Source: Myxococcales bacterium
GTDB taxonomy: Bacteria; Myxococcota; Bradymonadia; UBA7976; UBA1532
Assembly (NCBI GenBank): GCA_020430675.1
Contig: JAGQJJ010000063.1
Location: 1 to 11,257 of the forward strand
Length of the DNA: 11,257 nt
Reading direction: 5' to 3'
Both the position numbers and the translations under genes were made by a program. Below, piece by piece: positions 1 through 7,119 of this stretch (the stretch's first letter is position 1; the number at the start of each line of letters is the position of its first letter). The notes under the pieces are model-generated. The model did no database searches. It saw nothing but the letters and a program-made list of their open reading frames with translations, and had not been told where the DNA came from.

Positions 1-1
1 C

Positions 2-1168
2 GCCGAGGCCCGCGCCGAAGAAGAGCGCCTGGTCGCCCGCTCGGGCGCGCTGGAGCGCATGTTCGAAGAGAACGAGAAGAAGGCCGCCGAATACGAAGCC
101 CTGCTGCGCCAGAAGATGGGCACCAGCGGCGAGCTGTTCGGCGTCGTGCGCCAGGTGGCCGGCGATACCCGCGGCCACCTCGAAGCTTCGATCATCACCG
201 CCCAGTTCCCCGGCCGCGCCGAGCCGATGGGCGAGATGGGTCAGAGCAAGGCGCTGCCCACCCTCGACGGCCTCGAAAAGCTCTGGTACGCGCTGCTGCA
301 AGAGATGACCGAGCAGGGCCGCGTCGTGCGCTTCAAGGCGCCGGTCTCGGCCCCCAACGGCCAGACCAGCGAGCGCACCGTGGTGCGGGTCGGTCCGTTC
401 AACGCCATCGCGGACGGGCAATACCTGCTCTGGCAGTCCGACGTCGCCCGGCTCACCGAGCTGGGCCGTCAGCCGCTGGAGCACTTCCGCGTCACCGCCA
501 CCGCGCTGCAGAGCGCCACCGAGGGCACCGTCTGGTTCGCCCTCGACCCCTCGCGCGGCGCGGTGCTCGCCCGCGTGGTCGACAAGCTCGACCCGTGGGA
601 GCAGGAGCGCATCGAGCAGGGCGGCGTCATCGGCTGGGTCATCCTGGTGCTCGGCGCGGTCGCCGGCGCCATCGGCCTGCTGCGGCTGCTCTACCTGGCC
701 TTCCTCGGCATGCTGGTCGGCATCCAGTCGCGCCGGGTGGCCCGCCCCGGGCGGTTCAACCCGCTCGGCCGCGTGCTCAACGTGCACAAGAAGGATCCGA
801 CCGTCGACGTCGAGACGCTCGAGCGCCGGCTCGATGAGGTGGTGGCCCACGAAGCCGGCCGCCTCGAGTTCATGCACTGGCTGGTCAAGGTGGTCTCGGT
901 CGTCGCGCCGCTGCTCGGGCTGCTCGGCACCGTCACCGGCATGATCGAGACCTTCCAATCGATCACGCTGTTTGGCACCGGCGACCCGAAGATGATGGCC
1001 GGCGGCATCTCGGAGGCGCTGGTCACCACCATGCTCGGCCTGGTGGTCGCCATCCCGCTTGTGCTGCTGCACAGCGCCATCAACAACCTGGCGCGCCGCA
1101 TCGGCGAGGTGCTCTTCGAGCAGAGCGCGGGCCTCGTCGCGCAGCAGGCCGAGAAGCACCCGTCATGA
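2..1168 (+). CDS. ttpC: TtpC-like MotA/TolQ/ExbB proton channel protein, 5' end truncated by window
   Basis: This is probably the TtpC-type accessory channel component of a TonB2-like energy-transducing complex in the inner membrane. The frame is open from base 2 with no stop, so the ATG at 59 is most likely internal and the true start and signal sequence lie upstream. The visible N-terminus is a charged, coiled-coil-like region (AEARAEEERL, then EENEKKAAEYEALL) followed by a periplasmic region of at least 185 residues. Counting from the ATG at 59, membrane segments lie near residues 189-222, 275-297 and 318-341. The ExbB/TolQ signature PLLGLLGTVTGMIE is in the second one. A plain ExbB is about 200-240 residues, so the long N-terminal extension is what points to TtpC rather than ExbB. 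The stop overlaps the start of the next exbB by four bases (ATGA). In known clusters a DUF3450 gene often lies just upstream, which cannot be checked here. Confidence 0.88.
   Translation, partial: AEARAEEERLVARSGALERMFEENEKKAAEYEALLRQKMGTSGELFGVVRQVAGDTRGHLEASIITAQFPGRAEPMGEMGQSKALPTLDGLEKLWYALLQEMTEQGRVVRFKAPVSAPNGQTSERTVVRVGPFNAIADGQYLLWQSDVARLTELGRQPLEHFRVTATALQSATEGTVWFALDPSRGAVLARVVDKLDPWEQERIEQGGVIGWVILVLGAVAGAIGLLRLLYLAFLGMLVGIQSRRVARPGRFNPLGRVLNVHKKDPTVDVETLERRLDEVVAHEAGRLEFMHWLVKVVSVVAPLLGLLGTVTGMIETFQSITLFGTGDPKMMAGGISEALVTTMLGLVVAIPLVLLHSAINNLARRIGEVLFEQSAGLVAQQAEKHPS
908..949 (+). repeat. Copy 1 of 42-bp direct repeat shared by the two ExbB-family genes
   Basis: These bases encode PLLGLLGTVTGMIE in the TtpC-like gene and match 1468-1509 in the next gene with one silent mismatch (base 919 G, base 1479 C). 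The copies are 560 bases apart and are in frame within each gene. Paralogy, strong selection on the motif and strong codon bias are enough to explain it. Confidence 0.85.
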
Positions 1169-1770
1169 TCGACGAAGCCACCCTGCACGCCGCCTTCGAG
1201 GCGGTCACCGCGTTCATGGAGCGCGGCGGGTGGGTCTTGTCGGTCATCTTTGTGGTCACCGCGCTGATGTGGACGGCCATCCTCGAACGCCTGATGTTCC
1301 TGGCGTTCGGCTATTGGCTGCACGTCCGGCGGGCGAAGCAGGCGTGGGCCGCGCGCAGCGAGCGGTACTCGTGGTACGCCCACCAGGTGCAGCGCATGCT
1401 CGTCTCGCGGGTCTGCGCCCGCGCCGACCACTCGCTGGGCCTCATCTCGACCCTGGTCGCGCTCTGCCCGCTGCTCGGCCTGCTCGGCACCGTCACCGGC
1501 ATGATCGAGGTCTTCGACGTCATGGCGCTCGAAGGCAGCAGCAACGCGCGCGCCATGGCCGGCGGCGTCTCGCGCGCGACCATCCCCACCATGGCGGGCA
1601 TGGTCGCCGCGCTGTCCGGCCTTTTGTTCAGCACGCAATTGCAGCGCTTCGCGCGTCGTCAGCGGGTGCGGCTGCCCGCCCTGCTGGCCACCGAAGCGCC
1701 GCCCGAAGCGGCCCCAGCCGCCGATGCCCCCGAGGCGCCCCCGGCGGCGCCGCCCGAGGAGGAGAGCTGA
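1165..1770 (+). CDS. exbB: ExbB-like proton channel subunit of TonB2-type system
   Basis: This is a 201-residue inner-membrane protein of the MotA/TolQ/ExbB family. It should form the proton channel with the downstream ExbD and energise TonB. Three membrane segments are visible, near residues 22-46, 92-115 and 138-158. The second carries CPLLGLLGTVTGMIEVFDVM and the third IPTMAGMVAALSGLLFS, which read very much like ExbB2 of the TonB2 systems. The ATG at 1165 overlaps the stop of the upstream gene (ATGA), implying translational coupling; only a weak GAGAAG lies upstream. An odd feature is the C-terminal tail from about residue 173, made almost entirely of Ala, Pro and Glu, which is not part of the core family. 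The stop shares one base with the exbD start. Confidence 0.93.
   Translation: MIDEATLHAAFEAVTAFMERGGWVLSVIFVVTALMWTAILERLMFLAFGYWLHVRRAKQAWAARSERYSWYAHQVQRMLVSRVCARADHSLGLISTLVALCPLLGLLGTVTGMIEVFDVMALEGSSNARAMAGGVSRATIPTMAGMVAALSGLLFSTQLQRFARRQRVRLPALLATEAPPEAAPAADAPEAPPAAPPEEES
1468..1509 (+). repeat. Copy 2 of 42-bp direct repeat shared by the two ExbB-family genes
   Basis: This is the partner of 908-949. It encodes the same 14-residue channel signature in the compact exbB gene, with 41 of 42 bases identical. Confidence 0.85.
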
Positions 1771-2177
1771 TGGCGCTCAAGCGGCCCTTCCGCGGTGACG
1801 ACGATGGGGACGACATCAACGTCACCCCCATGCTCGACGTCGTCTTCATCATGCTGATCTTCTTCATCGTGACGGCCTCGTTTGTCAAAGAGACCGGCAT
1901 CGACGTCAACCGCCCGTCCGCCTCGACCGCCGAGGTCAAAGAGCGCGGAAACATCTTGATCGCGATCACCTCCGAGGGCGAGATCTGGATCGACCGCCGG
2001 CCGGTCGATGTGCACGCCCTGCGCGCCAACATCGAGCGGCTGCACGCCGAGAACCCGCAGGGCTCGGTGGTGATCCAGGCCGACAAGGAGTCGACCAACG
2101 GATTGCTGGTGCAGGTGATGGACGCCGCGCGGCTGGCCGGGGTGCCGAACGTCTCGCTCGCCGCGACGCAGGAGTAG
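1770..2177 (+). CDS. exbD: ExbD/TolR family biopolymer transport protein
   Basis: This 135-residue protein has one N-terminal membrane helix and a periplasmic domain, the normal size for ExbD. The cytoplasmic N-terminus is acidic (RGDDDGDDINVTPMLD). The helix begins at the conserved Asp23 in VTPMLDVVFIMLIFFIVT, the protonatable residue that ExbD/TolR proteins need to couple proton flow. The periplasmic part (about 45-135) contains the typical ISSEGEIWID-like strand (here ITSEGEIWID) and VVIQADKES. I chose the ATG at 1770, which shares one base with the exbB TGA and has GAGGAGGAG at 1756-1764 at good spacing. The same frame is open further upstream, but those residues are a GC-rich read-through of exbB in another frame and are not ExbD-like. 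Confidence 0.94.
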   Translation: MALKRPFRGDDDGDDINVTPMLDVVFIMLIFFIVTASFVKETGIDVNRPSASTAEVKERGNILIAITSEGEIWIDRRPVDVHALRANIERLHAENPQGSVVIQADKESTNGLLVQVMDAARLAGVPNVSLAATQE

Positions 2178-2181
2178 GCGC

Positions 2182-2808
2182 ATGATCTTCGCGCGCTATC
2201 TGCTCTCGACCGCGATGGCCCTGGGGGTCACCTTCGGGGTGTTCTACGGCATGCAATCGCTGGTCGTGCAGACCGACGCCGCGCTCGACAAACCCCAGAG
2301 CGGCGGCGTCATCGACTTCGTGCGCGTCAAGCGCGAGAGCCTGCCCGAGCCGAAGAAGCGCGAGTTGCCCGACAAGCCCCGCAGCGTCGATGAGCCTCCG
2401 CCGCCGCAGATGCAGATGAAGTCGAGCGAAGGCGGCGCCGCCGTCGCCGCGGCGATGGCCATCCAGGCCCCGACCCCCAAGGCCGAGGTCAAGCTGCGCG
2501 GCGGCCCCAAGCTCGGCGCCGCGCCGGTCAGCGACTCGTCGGCCATCCCGCTGGTGCGCATCAACCCGCAGTACCCGCGCAGCGCCCGCCAGGCCCGCAT
2601 CGAGGGCTGGGTCAAGGTGCGCTTCGACGTGGGCCCGACCGGCAAGGTCGAGAACCCCGTCGTGCTCGACGCCCAGCCCAAAGGCGTCTTTGAGAGCGCC
2701 GCGCTCGCCGCCTTCCGGCGGTGGAAGTATCGCCCCAAGGTGGTCAGCGGCCAGCCGGTCGTGCAGCGCGGCCAGGTCACGAAGATCCTGTTCAAACTCG
2801 ACGATTGA
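2182..2808 (+). CDS. tonB: TonB family energy transducer (short, TonB2-like)
   Basis: This 208-residue protein should span the periplasm and transmit energy from ExbB/ExbD to TonB-dependent outer-membrane receptors. Residues about 5-29 form the N-terminal signal anchor. Residues about 50-110 are a Lys/Pro/Glu-rich linker (LPEPKKRELPDKPR, then DEPPPPQMQ). Residues about 121-208 are a TonB_C domain with the YP motif (INPQYPRSARQARIEGWV) and the late WKYRPKV element. The linker is shorter than in E. coli TonB, as is usual for TonB2. AGGAG at 2170-2174 sits seven bases before the ATG and overlaps the end of exbD. The gene order exbB-exbD-tonB-TPR supports the assignment. Which substrate it serves (iron-siderophore, cobalamin or other) cannot be told, because no receptor gene is in the window. 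Confidence 0.93.
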   Translation: MIFARYLLSTAMALGVTFGVFYGMQSLVVQTDAALDKPQSGGVIDFVRVKRESLPEPKKRELPDKPRSVDEPPPPQMQMKSSEGGAAVAAAMAIQAPTPKAEVKLRGGPKLGAAPVSDSSAIPLVRINPQYPRSARQARIEGWVKVRFDVGPTGKVENPVVLDAQPKGVFESAALAAFRRWKYRPKVVSGQPVVQRGQVTKILFKLDD

Positions 2809-2810
2809 GG
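2807..2810 (+). promoter_or_regulatory. Shine-Dalgarno GAGG deciding the TTG start of the TPR lipoprotein
   Basis: GAGG lies six bases before TTG 2817 and partly within the tonB stop codon, so termination of tonB and initiation of the TPR gene would be coupled. The alternative TTG at 2805 has no comparable motif. Confidence 0.5.
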
Positions 2811-2816
2811 CTCGCC

Positions 2817-4043
2817 TTGCGCCCGTTGCTCTTTGCGCTCGCCCTGGGCGTGACCCTCGCCGCCTGCGTTCCCCCCACCAACAAACAGACCAAAGGCGAC
2901 GAGCGCCAGGACTTCACCGTCGGCAAGCGCGCCTGGAAGCACCTCAACGACGCCCAGGAGGCGGTCGGCGAGAAGAAGTACGACGAAGCGCTCTCTGAAC
3001 TCGGCGAGATGAAAGAGCGCCTCGACCGCTACAACCTGCACGAGCAGGCGTTGATGTGGCAGACCTACGCCCAGATCCACGCCGCCCGCGAGCAGCTGCC
3101 CGAGGCGGCCAACGCGCTGAGCGAGGCGCTCAAGACCAAGGCCCTGCCCGACGCCGCGCTGCTCGAGACGCGCTACAACCTCGGCCAGCTTCAGCTCGCC
3201 ACCGAGCACTACGACGAGGCCGCCACCACGCTCGCCGGCTGGATTGCCGAGGCCAAGAACCCCACGCCCGAAGCGCATTACATCGTCGCCATCGCGCTCG
3301 CCCAGGCCAAGCGCTTCGAAGAGGCGTTGCCCCAGGCGCTGGCGGCGGTGCAAGCCAAAGCCGAGCCGCCCGAGCCCTGGATGCAGCTGCTGCTGGCCAT
3401 CCGCTTCGAACTCAAGCAAATGGACGAGGTGCTCGGGCTGCTCAAAGTGCTGGTCGTGCGCTTCCCGCAGAACAAGACCTACTGGCTTCAGCTCGCCGGG
3501 GTCTACGCCGAGCAGAACGACGACGCGCGCAGCCTCGCGGTGCTTGAGCTCATGTACAAGCAGGACATGCTCGACCAGCCCGAGGAGCTGCGCCGGTTGG
3601 CCCAGACCTACCTCTACCGCGAGCTGCCCGTGCGCTGCATCGAGGTGATCGACGCCGAGCTCGCGAAAGGCCGCCTGCCGCGCGACGTGCCCACGCTCAC
3701 GCTGCTCGCCGACGCGCTGACCGCCGCGCGCGACTTCGACCGCGCCGAAGCCACGCTCGCCGAAGCCGCCGCCGAGAGCGACGACGCCAAGCTCTACCTC
3801 AGCCGCGGCCGCCTGCTCTTCCGCCGCGAGCGGTGGCCCCAGGCCATCACCGCGCTGCGCACCGCCATCGACAAAGGCATCGACCGGCCCGGCGACGCCT
3901 GGCTGCTGATCGGCCACGCCCAGTACAACCGCGGCGACCTCGACGGCGCCTCGGCCGCCTTCAGCCGCGCCCGCGAAGACCCCACAACCCGCGAGTCGGC
4001 CAATAACTGGCTCAAAGCGATCGAGCAGCAGCGCAAGCAGTAA
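2817..4043 (+). CDS. TPR-repeat lipoprotein of the TonB2-type cluster
   Basis: This is a predicted 408-residue lipoprotein made almost entirely of helical TPR-like repeats. From the TTG at 2817 the N-terminus is a signal peptide ending in the lipobox LAAC with Cys17; Val at +2 does not suggest inner-membrane retention. TPR-like helix pairs run from about residue 39 to the end, for example YDEALSEL, HYDEAATTL, RFEEALPQAL, DFDRAEATL, WPQAITALRTAI and DLDGASAAFSRA. A TPR protein of about 400 residues is the standard last gene of TonB2/TtpC clusters, where it is thought to help assembly or outer-membrane contact; its biochemical role is not settled. TTG at 2817 has GAGG six bases upstream. TTG at 2805, overlapping the tonB stop, is an alternative that adds four residues. 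The GTG at 2721 would bury the signal peptide and overlap tonB by 88 bases, so I rejected it. Confidence 0.87.
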   Translation: MRPLLFALALGVTLAACVPPTNKQTKGDERQDFTVGKRAWKHLNDAQEAVGEKKYDEALSELGEMKERLDRYNLHEQALMWQTYAQIHAAREQLPEAANALSEALKTKALPDAALLETRYNLGQLQLATEHYDEAATTLAGWIAEAKNPTPEAHYIVAIALAQAKRFEEALPQALAAVQAKAEPPEPWMQLLLAIRFELKQMDEVLGLLKVLVVRFPQNKTYWLQLAGVYAEQNDDARSLAVLELMYKQDMLDQPEELRRLAQTYLYRELPVRCIEVIDAELAKGRLPRDVPTLTLLADALTAARDFDRAEATLAEAAAESDDAKLYLSRGRLLFRRERWPQAITALRTAIDKGIDRPGDAWLLIGHAQYNRGDLDGASAAFSRAREDPTTRESANNWLKAIEQQRKQ

Positions 4044-4065
4044 GGCTTCGAGCAAGACGCAGCGC

Positions 4066-4095
4066 TTGACAAGACCGGCTCGCGATCCTAACGAT
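4066..4095 (+). promoter_or_regulatory. Candidate sigma70-type promoter for the effector unit
   Basis: A perfect -35 hexamer TTGACA lies at 4066-4071. After 17-18 bases comes TAACGAT (4089-4095), a weak -10 candidate in the most AT-rich patch of the region. It lies between the TPR gene stop (4043) and the effector start (4178), the largest gap in the window. The predicted transcript would begin near 4102 and carry a leader of about 75 bases. The -10 match is poor, so this remains a candidate. Confidence 0.45.
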
Positions 4096-4113
4096 GGGAA
4101 AATGTCTTGTGTA

Positions 4114-4141
4114 GAAAGGGTTTCCGTAGGGTAACCCTTTC
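4114..4141 (+). repeat. Perfect 9-bp inverted repeat in the effector leader
   Basis: GAAAGGGTT (4114-4122) and AACCCTTTC (4133-4141) are exact reverse complements separated by ten bases. The right arm also contains the near-palindrome GGGTAACCC. It could be an operator, a leader hairpin or the terminator of the upstream operon. No T-run follows, which argues against a classical intrinsic terminator. It is less GC-rich than its surroundings and stands out for that reason. Confidence 0.7.
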
Positions 4142-4165
4142 CGGGCAATCGAGCGCAGACGCGGC

Positions 4166-4170
4166 AGGAG
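4166..4170 (+). promoter_or_regulatory. Shine-Dalgarno AGGAG for the DUF4157 effector
   Basis: AGGAG ends seven bases before the ATG at 4178. It fixes that start over any downstream ATG. Confidence 0.7.
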
Positions 4171-4177
4171 CAGGTCG

Positions 4178-5686
4178 ATGTCTCAGCCCTCCTTTGCGGC
4201 AGATCATCGCGCGGCCGACAAAAACGATCGTGTGGCAGATCTCCCCGACGCCTCTACCATCCAAATGCGCGCGCTCCGCGCCACGGCGGTCGCCCAGCAG
4301 AGCCGTGAGGTGCTCGGCGCGCTGCGGGGCCCGGTGCAACGCAAAGGAAGCGGGAAGACCGAGGCGAACATCGTCGACACCGCCGCGACCGGCGTTCGGG
4401 GGGCCGGCAGCCCGTTGCCCCATCTCGATGCCATCCAGCAGTCGTTCGGACGCCACGATGTCACCGGGGTCCAGGCCCATGTCGGCGGTGACGCGGCGCG
4501 TGCCTCGCGCGCCATCGGCGCCGCCGCCTATGCCACCGGCCAGCGGGTCGCGTTCGCGCAAGCGCCCGACCTGCACACCGCGGCGCATGAAGCGGCCCAC
4601 ACCGTCCAGCAACGCGCCGGCGTCTCGCTCAAGGGCGGCGTCGGCGAGGTGGGCGACCGCCACGAGCGCCACGCCGACGCGGTCGCCGACGCCGTCGTGC
4701 GAGGCGACAGCGCTGAGGGCTTGCGCAACGAGTGCGCGGGCACTCCGGCGGCAGGCGACCCGGAGCAACGCACACCGAGGCAGCGCGACGACTTCCCCTG
4801 GCGTGGCGTGATCGGGATGCCGGGCGCATCGTCCGCCGCGCAGGTCATGCTCACCAAGGCCGATGGGACCACCCTGCCGCTCTTGCCTGGCGAGCGCGTC
4901 GAGGTGCTCGCAAACGCCACGTTTGCGACGCTGCAAGTGCGCTATACGGCGCCGGACGGGCAGGTGCACGAAGGCACCGTGCCCTCGGACCAGGTCGATG
5001 ATCCCACCGCCCGCGAGATCGATCAGAACATGATCGGCCGCCAGATGACGTGGACGCCCTCTACGCCGGGCACGGTTCCCACGCCTCAAGGCGACGCCCC
5101 GTTGAGCGCAGCGTTTGGCGGCACGCCGACCAACTTCGCCATGTGGGCGCTGGCGCCGACCGAGCAGGCCGCGCCCCCGGTCAACCGGGTGACCGTGATC
5201 AACTGCTGGGAGATGGTCGTCCTGGCCGCGTTCCGCGCGCACTTGATCGCCTGGGCCCGCATTCACGCCGTCTATGCCCGTCATGTGCCGCCACAGACGC
5301 TCCAGAAGTTGACCAACCCCGACCCGGCCGTTCGCGCCGCGGGGTCACAGGAAGTCAACCAGTTCGTCGGCGGTCTGGTGGTGCAGCTCCTCACCCGCGG
5401 CTCGCTGAACCGGTACAACGTGCAGACCAAGACCCCACCGCCCGCGCGCGGTGACGTCGTCTTCTTCAACCGGCAGGCCCATGTCGCATTGGCCACCGGC
5501 TCGGCCGATGGCATCTACACGTTCTGGCCGCCCCCGAACACGCAGTTCACCCAGGGCGGTACGGTCGACGCGGTCAAGACCTCGACGATCGAAGAGCTGT
5601 ACAACTGGATGGACGCCCGTCGCGGCGCGCTCGGGCTGGGCCCACAAGATCCGATCGTCATCGAACACGGAGCCCCGGCGTGGTAG
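4178..5686 (+). CDS. DUF4157 protein with SH3-like and C-terminal NlpC/P60-like cysteine domain; predicted effector
   Basis: This is a 502-residue predicted effector with no signal peptide. Residues about 80-172 form a DUF4157 metallopeptidase-like domain. HEAAH at 137-141 is the HExxH zinc motif, followed by TVQQ, and Glu163 in [14 protein letters not shown] is the likely third ligand. Residues about 208-275 look like an SH3-type beta domain (ending [13 protein letters not shown]). Residues about 335-480 resemble an NlpC/P60 or CHAP-like papain-fold hydrolase: [15 protein letters not shown] gives candidate nucleophile Cys343, and [18 protein letters not shown] gives candidate His435. I see no certain third catalytic residue. 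DUF4157 is known to recur at the N-terminus of cargo of extracellular contractile injection systems. An SH3 plus papain-fold tail would suit a peptidoglycan amidase or endopeptidase, but a deamidase or transglutaminase-like activity is also possible. The gene overlaps the following lipoprotein start by seven bases. The DUF4157 call is firm; the enzyme activity is inferred. Confidence 0.85.
   Translation: MSQPSFAADHRAADKNDRVADLPDASTIQMRALRATAVAQQSREVLGALRGPVQRKGSGKTEANIVDTAATGVRGAGSPLPHLDAIQQSFGRHDVTGVQAHVGGDAARASRAIGAAAYATGQRVAFAQAPDLHTAAHEAAHTVQQRAGVSLKGGVGEVGDRHERHADAVADAVVRGDSAEGLRNECAGTPAAGDPEQRTPRQRDDFPWRGVIGMPGASSAAQVMLTKADGTTLPLLPGERVEVLANATFATLQVRYTAPDGQVHEGTVPSDQVDDPTAREIDQNMIGRQMTWTPSTPGTVPTPQGDAPLSAAFGGTPTNFAMWALAPTEQAAPPVNRVTVINCWEMVVLAAFRAHLIAWARIHAVYARHVPPQTLQKLTNPDPAVRAAGSQEVNQFVGGLVVQLLTRGSLNRYNVQTKTPPPARGDVVFFNRQAHVALATGSADGIYTFWPPPNTQFTQGGTVDAVKTSTIEELYNWMDARRGALGLGPQDPIVIEHGAPAW
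5669..5672 (+). promoter_or_regulatory. Shine-Dalgarno GGAG deciding the overlapping GTG start
   Basis: GGAG lies inside the last codons of the effector gene, seven bases before GTG 5680. It supports the start that gives a complete lipoprotein signal peptide. Confidence 0.5.
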
Positions 5687-7017
5687 GTCGGCTCGCCGCG
5701 GTGCTTGCTGCGCTCGGCCTCGCCGCTTGCCAGGGTGCCCCGCCCGCTGCCGCCGACCCGCATCCGCCCAAGGAGATCTCGGTGCAACCTCTTCCCGCAG
5801 CGCCCTTCTTCGGCGGCGCGTCGATTGCCCTGGCCGCCCGGCTCGCCTGGGATGACCCGTCCGGCCTGCGCGCCACCTGGGCCGCGCCGGCTCTCCCAAG
5901 CGGCCTGACGTTCGGCCGCCCGCCCCCACCGCCGCAGCGCCGCGAAGTGCTGGTGGCCAGCACACCGACCGGCGTGGCGCTCGTCAACGACGACCGTGAA
6001 GTCATCGCCCTCGACGCCAGCGGCGCCATCGCCGCGCGTTTTGAACTGGCCGCTCCGAAGGCGGCCTCGCCGACGATCATTGACATCGTCTCGGATGGCG
6101 ACGGTGGCTTCGTCACCGTTGAGCAGGTCGCGGCGGCAGGCCTCCAGCTGACCAGACGCACCGCAGCGGGCGCGGCGGTGTGGACGATCACCACGCCAGA
6201 CCGGACCGCGCCCGCTCGACTGATCGCCACCGGCAAGACGCTCACGCTCGTCGCGCGCGGACCGACGACAGCGCTGATCCGCGTCGACCTGCAGAGCGGC
6301 GCGCAGACCCCGGTTTCGCTTGACGCTCAGCTCGCCGGCCTGCCGATCCTGACCCGAGATGGCCGCCTTCTCGCCCTGGGCCGGCAGAAGGAAGGCGATG
6401 AGCGCCTGTTGCTCATCTCGCCTTATGACGGCCGGATCGAACCCGGACCCCAACCCCCGGCGCGGCACCTCGCCCTGAGTGGCCTGCTTGGTCTCTGGCC
6501 CGATGGGAGTCTTGTCGGTCAGGCGGGCGCCACGATCGCGCGGTTTGACGCCAACGGCCGCTGCCTGGAAGAGACCCGCATCTTCAACCTCGTGCCCGGC
6601 GCCGCGGACGATGAAGTCTATGCCAACGTGCAGAGCGCGCTGCGGGGCCAGCCCTCGGCCGGGCTGCTCGCCGCGAAGGCCGGCGGCCCGTTCGGGGCCC
6701 CGTTTGTGCCCGACTTCAGCGAGGCGCTGCTCGCGCAGCACGACCTGCGCAACGCCTACCTGATCGGGGTCACCGCCAGCAAACACCTTGTCTTCCAGCG
6801 CTTCACAAACGATCACCAGACGGTGCGCGTCACCTATGACCCGGTCGCCGATGCGGTCGTGCAGGCCGAGGTGCAGCCGCCCGATCTGGAGCAGCGCGCC
6901 AACCGCGCCCAGCCCGCGTCGACCTGGGCCATGAACCGGGCGGGTGCGCTCTTCATCCCGGTCCTCGGCCCCGATGCCTTCCGCCTCTATCGGCTGGCCC
7001 CCGCCCAGGCGCGCTGA
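5680..7017 (+). CDS. Beta-propeller-like lipoprotein, candidate immunity or partner protein of the effector
   Basis: This is a 445-residue predicted lipoprotein of no family I can name. From the GTG at 5680 the first 17 residues form a signal peptide with lipobox LAAC (Cys17; Gln at +2 does not indicate inner-membrane retention). After a Pro/Ala-rich linker come about six or seven beta-rich units of similar build, for example [66 protein letters not shown] and [20 protein letters not shown]. They look like blades of a PQQ/NHL-type propeller. The start overlaps the effector stop by seven bases, with GGAG at 5669-5672, so the two genes are probably translated together. If the effector acts on peptidoglycan, a periplasm-facing lipoprotein is where an immunity protein would be expected. 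That is inference; it could also be an adaptor or an unrelated surface protein. Confidence 0.75.
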   Translation: MVGRLAAVLAALGLAACQGAPPAAADPHPPKEISVQPLPAAPFFGGASIALAARLAWDDPSGLRATWAAPALPSGLTFGRPPPPPQRREVLVASTPTGVALVNDDREVIALDASGAIAARFELAAPKAASPTIIDIVSDGDGGFVTVEQVAAAGLQLTRRTAAGAAVWTITTPDRTAPARLIATGKTLTLVARGPTTALIRVDLQSGAQTPVSLDAQLAGLPILTRDGRLLALGRQKEGDERLLLISPYDGRIEPGPQPPARHLALSGLLGLWPDGSLVGQAGATIARFDANGRCLEETRIFNLVPGAADDEVYANVQSALRGQPSAGLLAAKAGGPFGAPFVPDFSEALLAQHDLRNAYLIGVTASKHLVFQRFTNDHQTVRVTYDPVADAVVQAEVQPPDLEQRANRAQPASTWAMNRAGALFIPVLGPDAFRLYRLAPAQAR

Positions 7018-7119
7018 CCTCTTGCCCCGGTGCCTTTGCTCGCAGCGCGCGGCGATGGGGCTTGAACCCGCGCACCCGCCCCGCCAACATGGCGAGGGGA
7101 CGCGCGAGGTGCAGCACCG
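7018..7119 (+). other. Intergenic gap before the VgrG-Rhs gene
   Basis: These 102 bases hold no gene. TTGAAC (7062-7067) followed 17 bases later by CAACAT (7085-7090) is a weak promoter-like pair, and GAGG at 7106-7109 lies ten bases before the ATG at 7120. GCCCC (7024-7028) and GGGGC (7057-7061) could pair across a long loop, but there is no T-run. The giant gene may therefore be transcribed from its own promoter or by read-through. Confidence 0.35.

Noticed and set aside
1059..1769. Long upstream extension of the exbD frame
   Set aside because: The extension overlaps the whole compact exbB gene, is Arg/Pro/Ala-rich and does not resemble ExbD. The strong GAGGAGGAG before ATG 1770 marks the real start.
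2721..2816. GTG 2721 as start of the TPR gene
   Set aside because: It would overlap tonB by 88 bases and put the hydrophobic lipoprotein signal and LAAC lipobox inside the protein.
4114..4141. Inverted repeat as an intrinsic terminator of the TonB operon
   Set aside because: The 9-bp arms could form a hairpin, but no T-run follows and it lies after the likely new promoter. It is kept only as an inverted repeat of unknown role.
2244..4148. 634-codon open frame on the minus strand
   Set aside because: It lies opposite tonB and the TPR gene, both of which have strong family evidence. Its sequence is a low-complexity Leu/Gly/Val reflection of the TPR helices.
4088..5284. 398-codon open frame on the minus strand
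   Set aside because: It is antisense to the DUF4157 gene, which has an HEAAH motif and a good ribosome site. The antisense product is Arg/Gly/His-rich with no domain.
7062..7090. Promoter TTGAAC / CAACAT before the spike-Rhs gene
   Set aside because: The -10 match is only three of six and the sequence is otherwise very GC-rich. It is mentioned in the intergenic entry but not called as a promoter.
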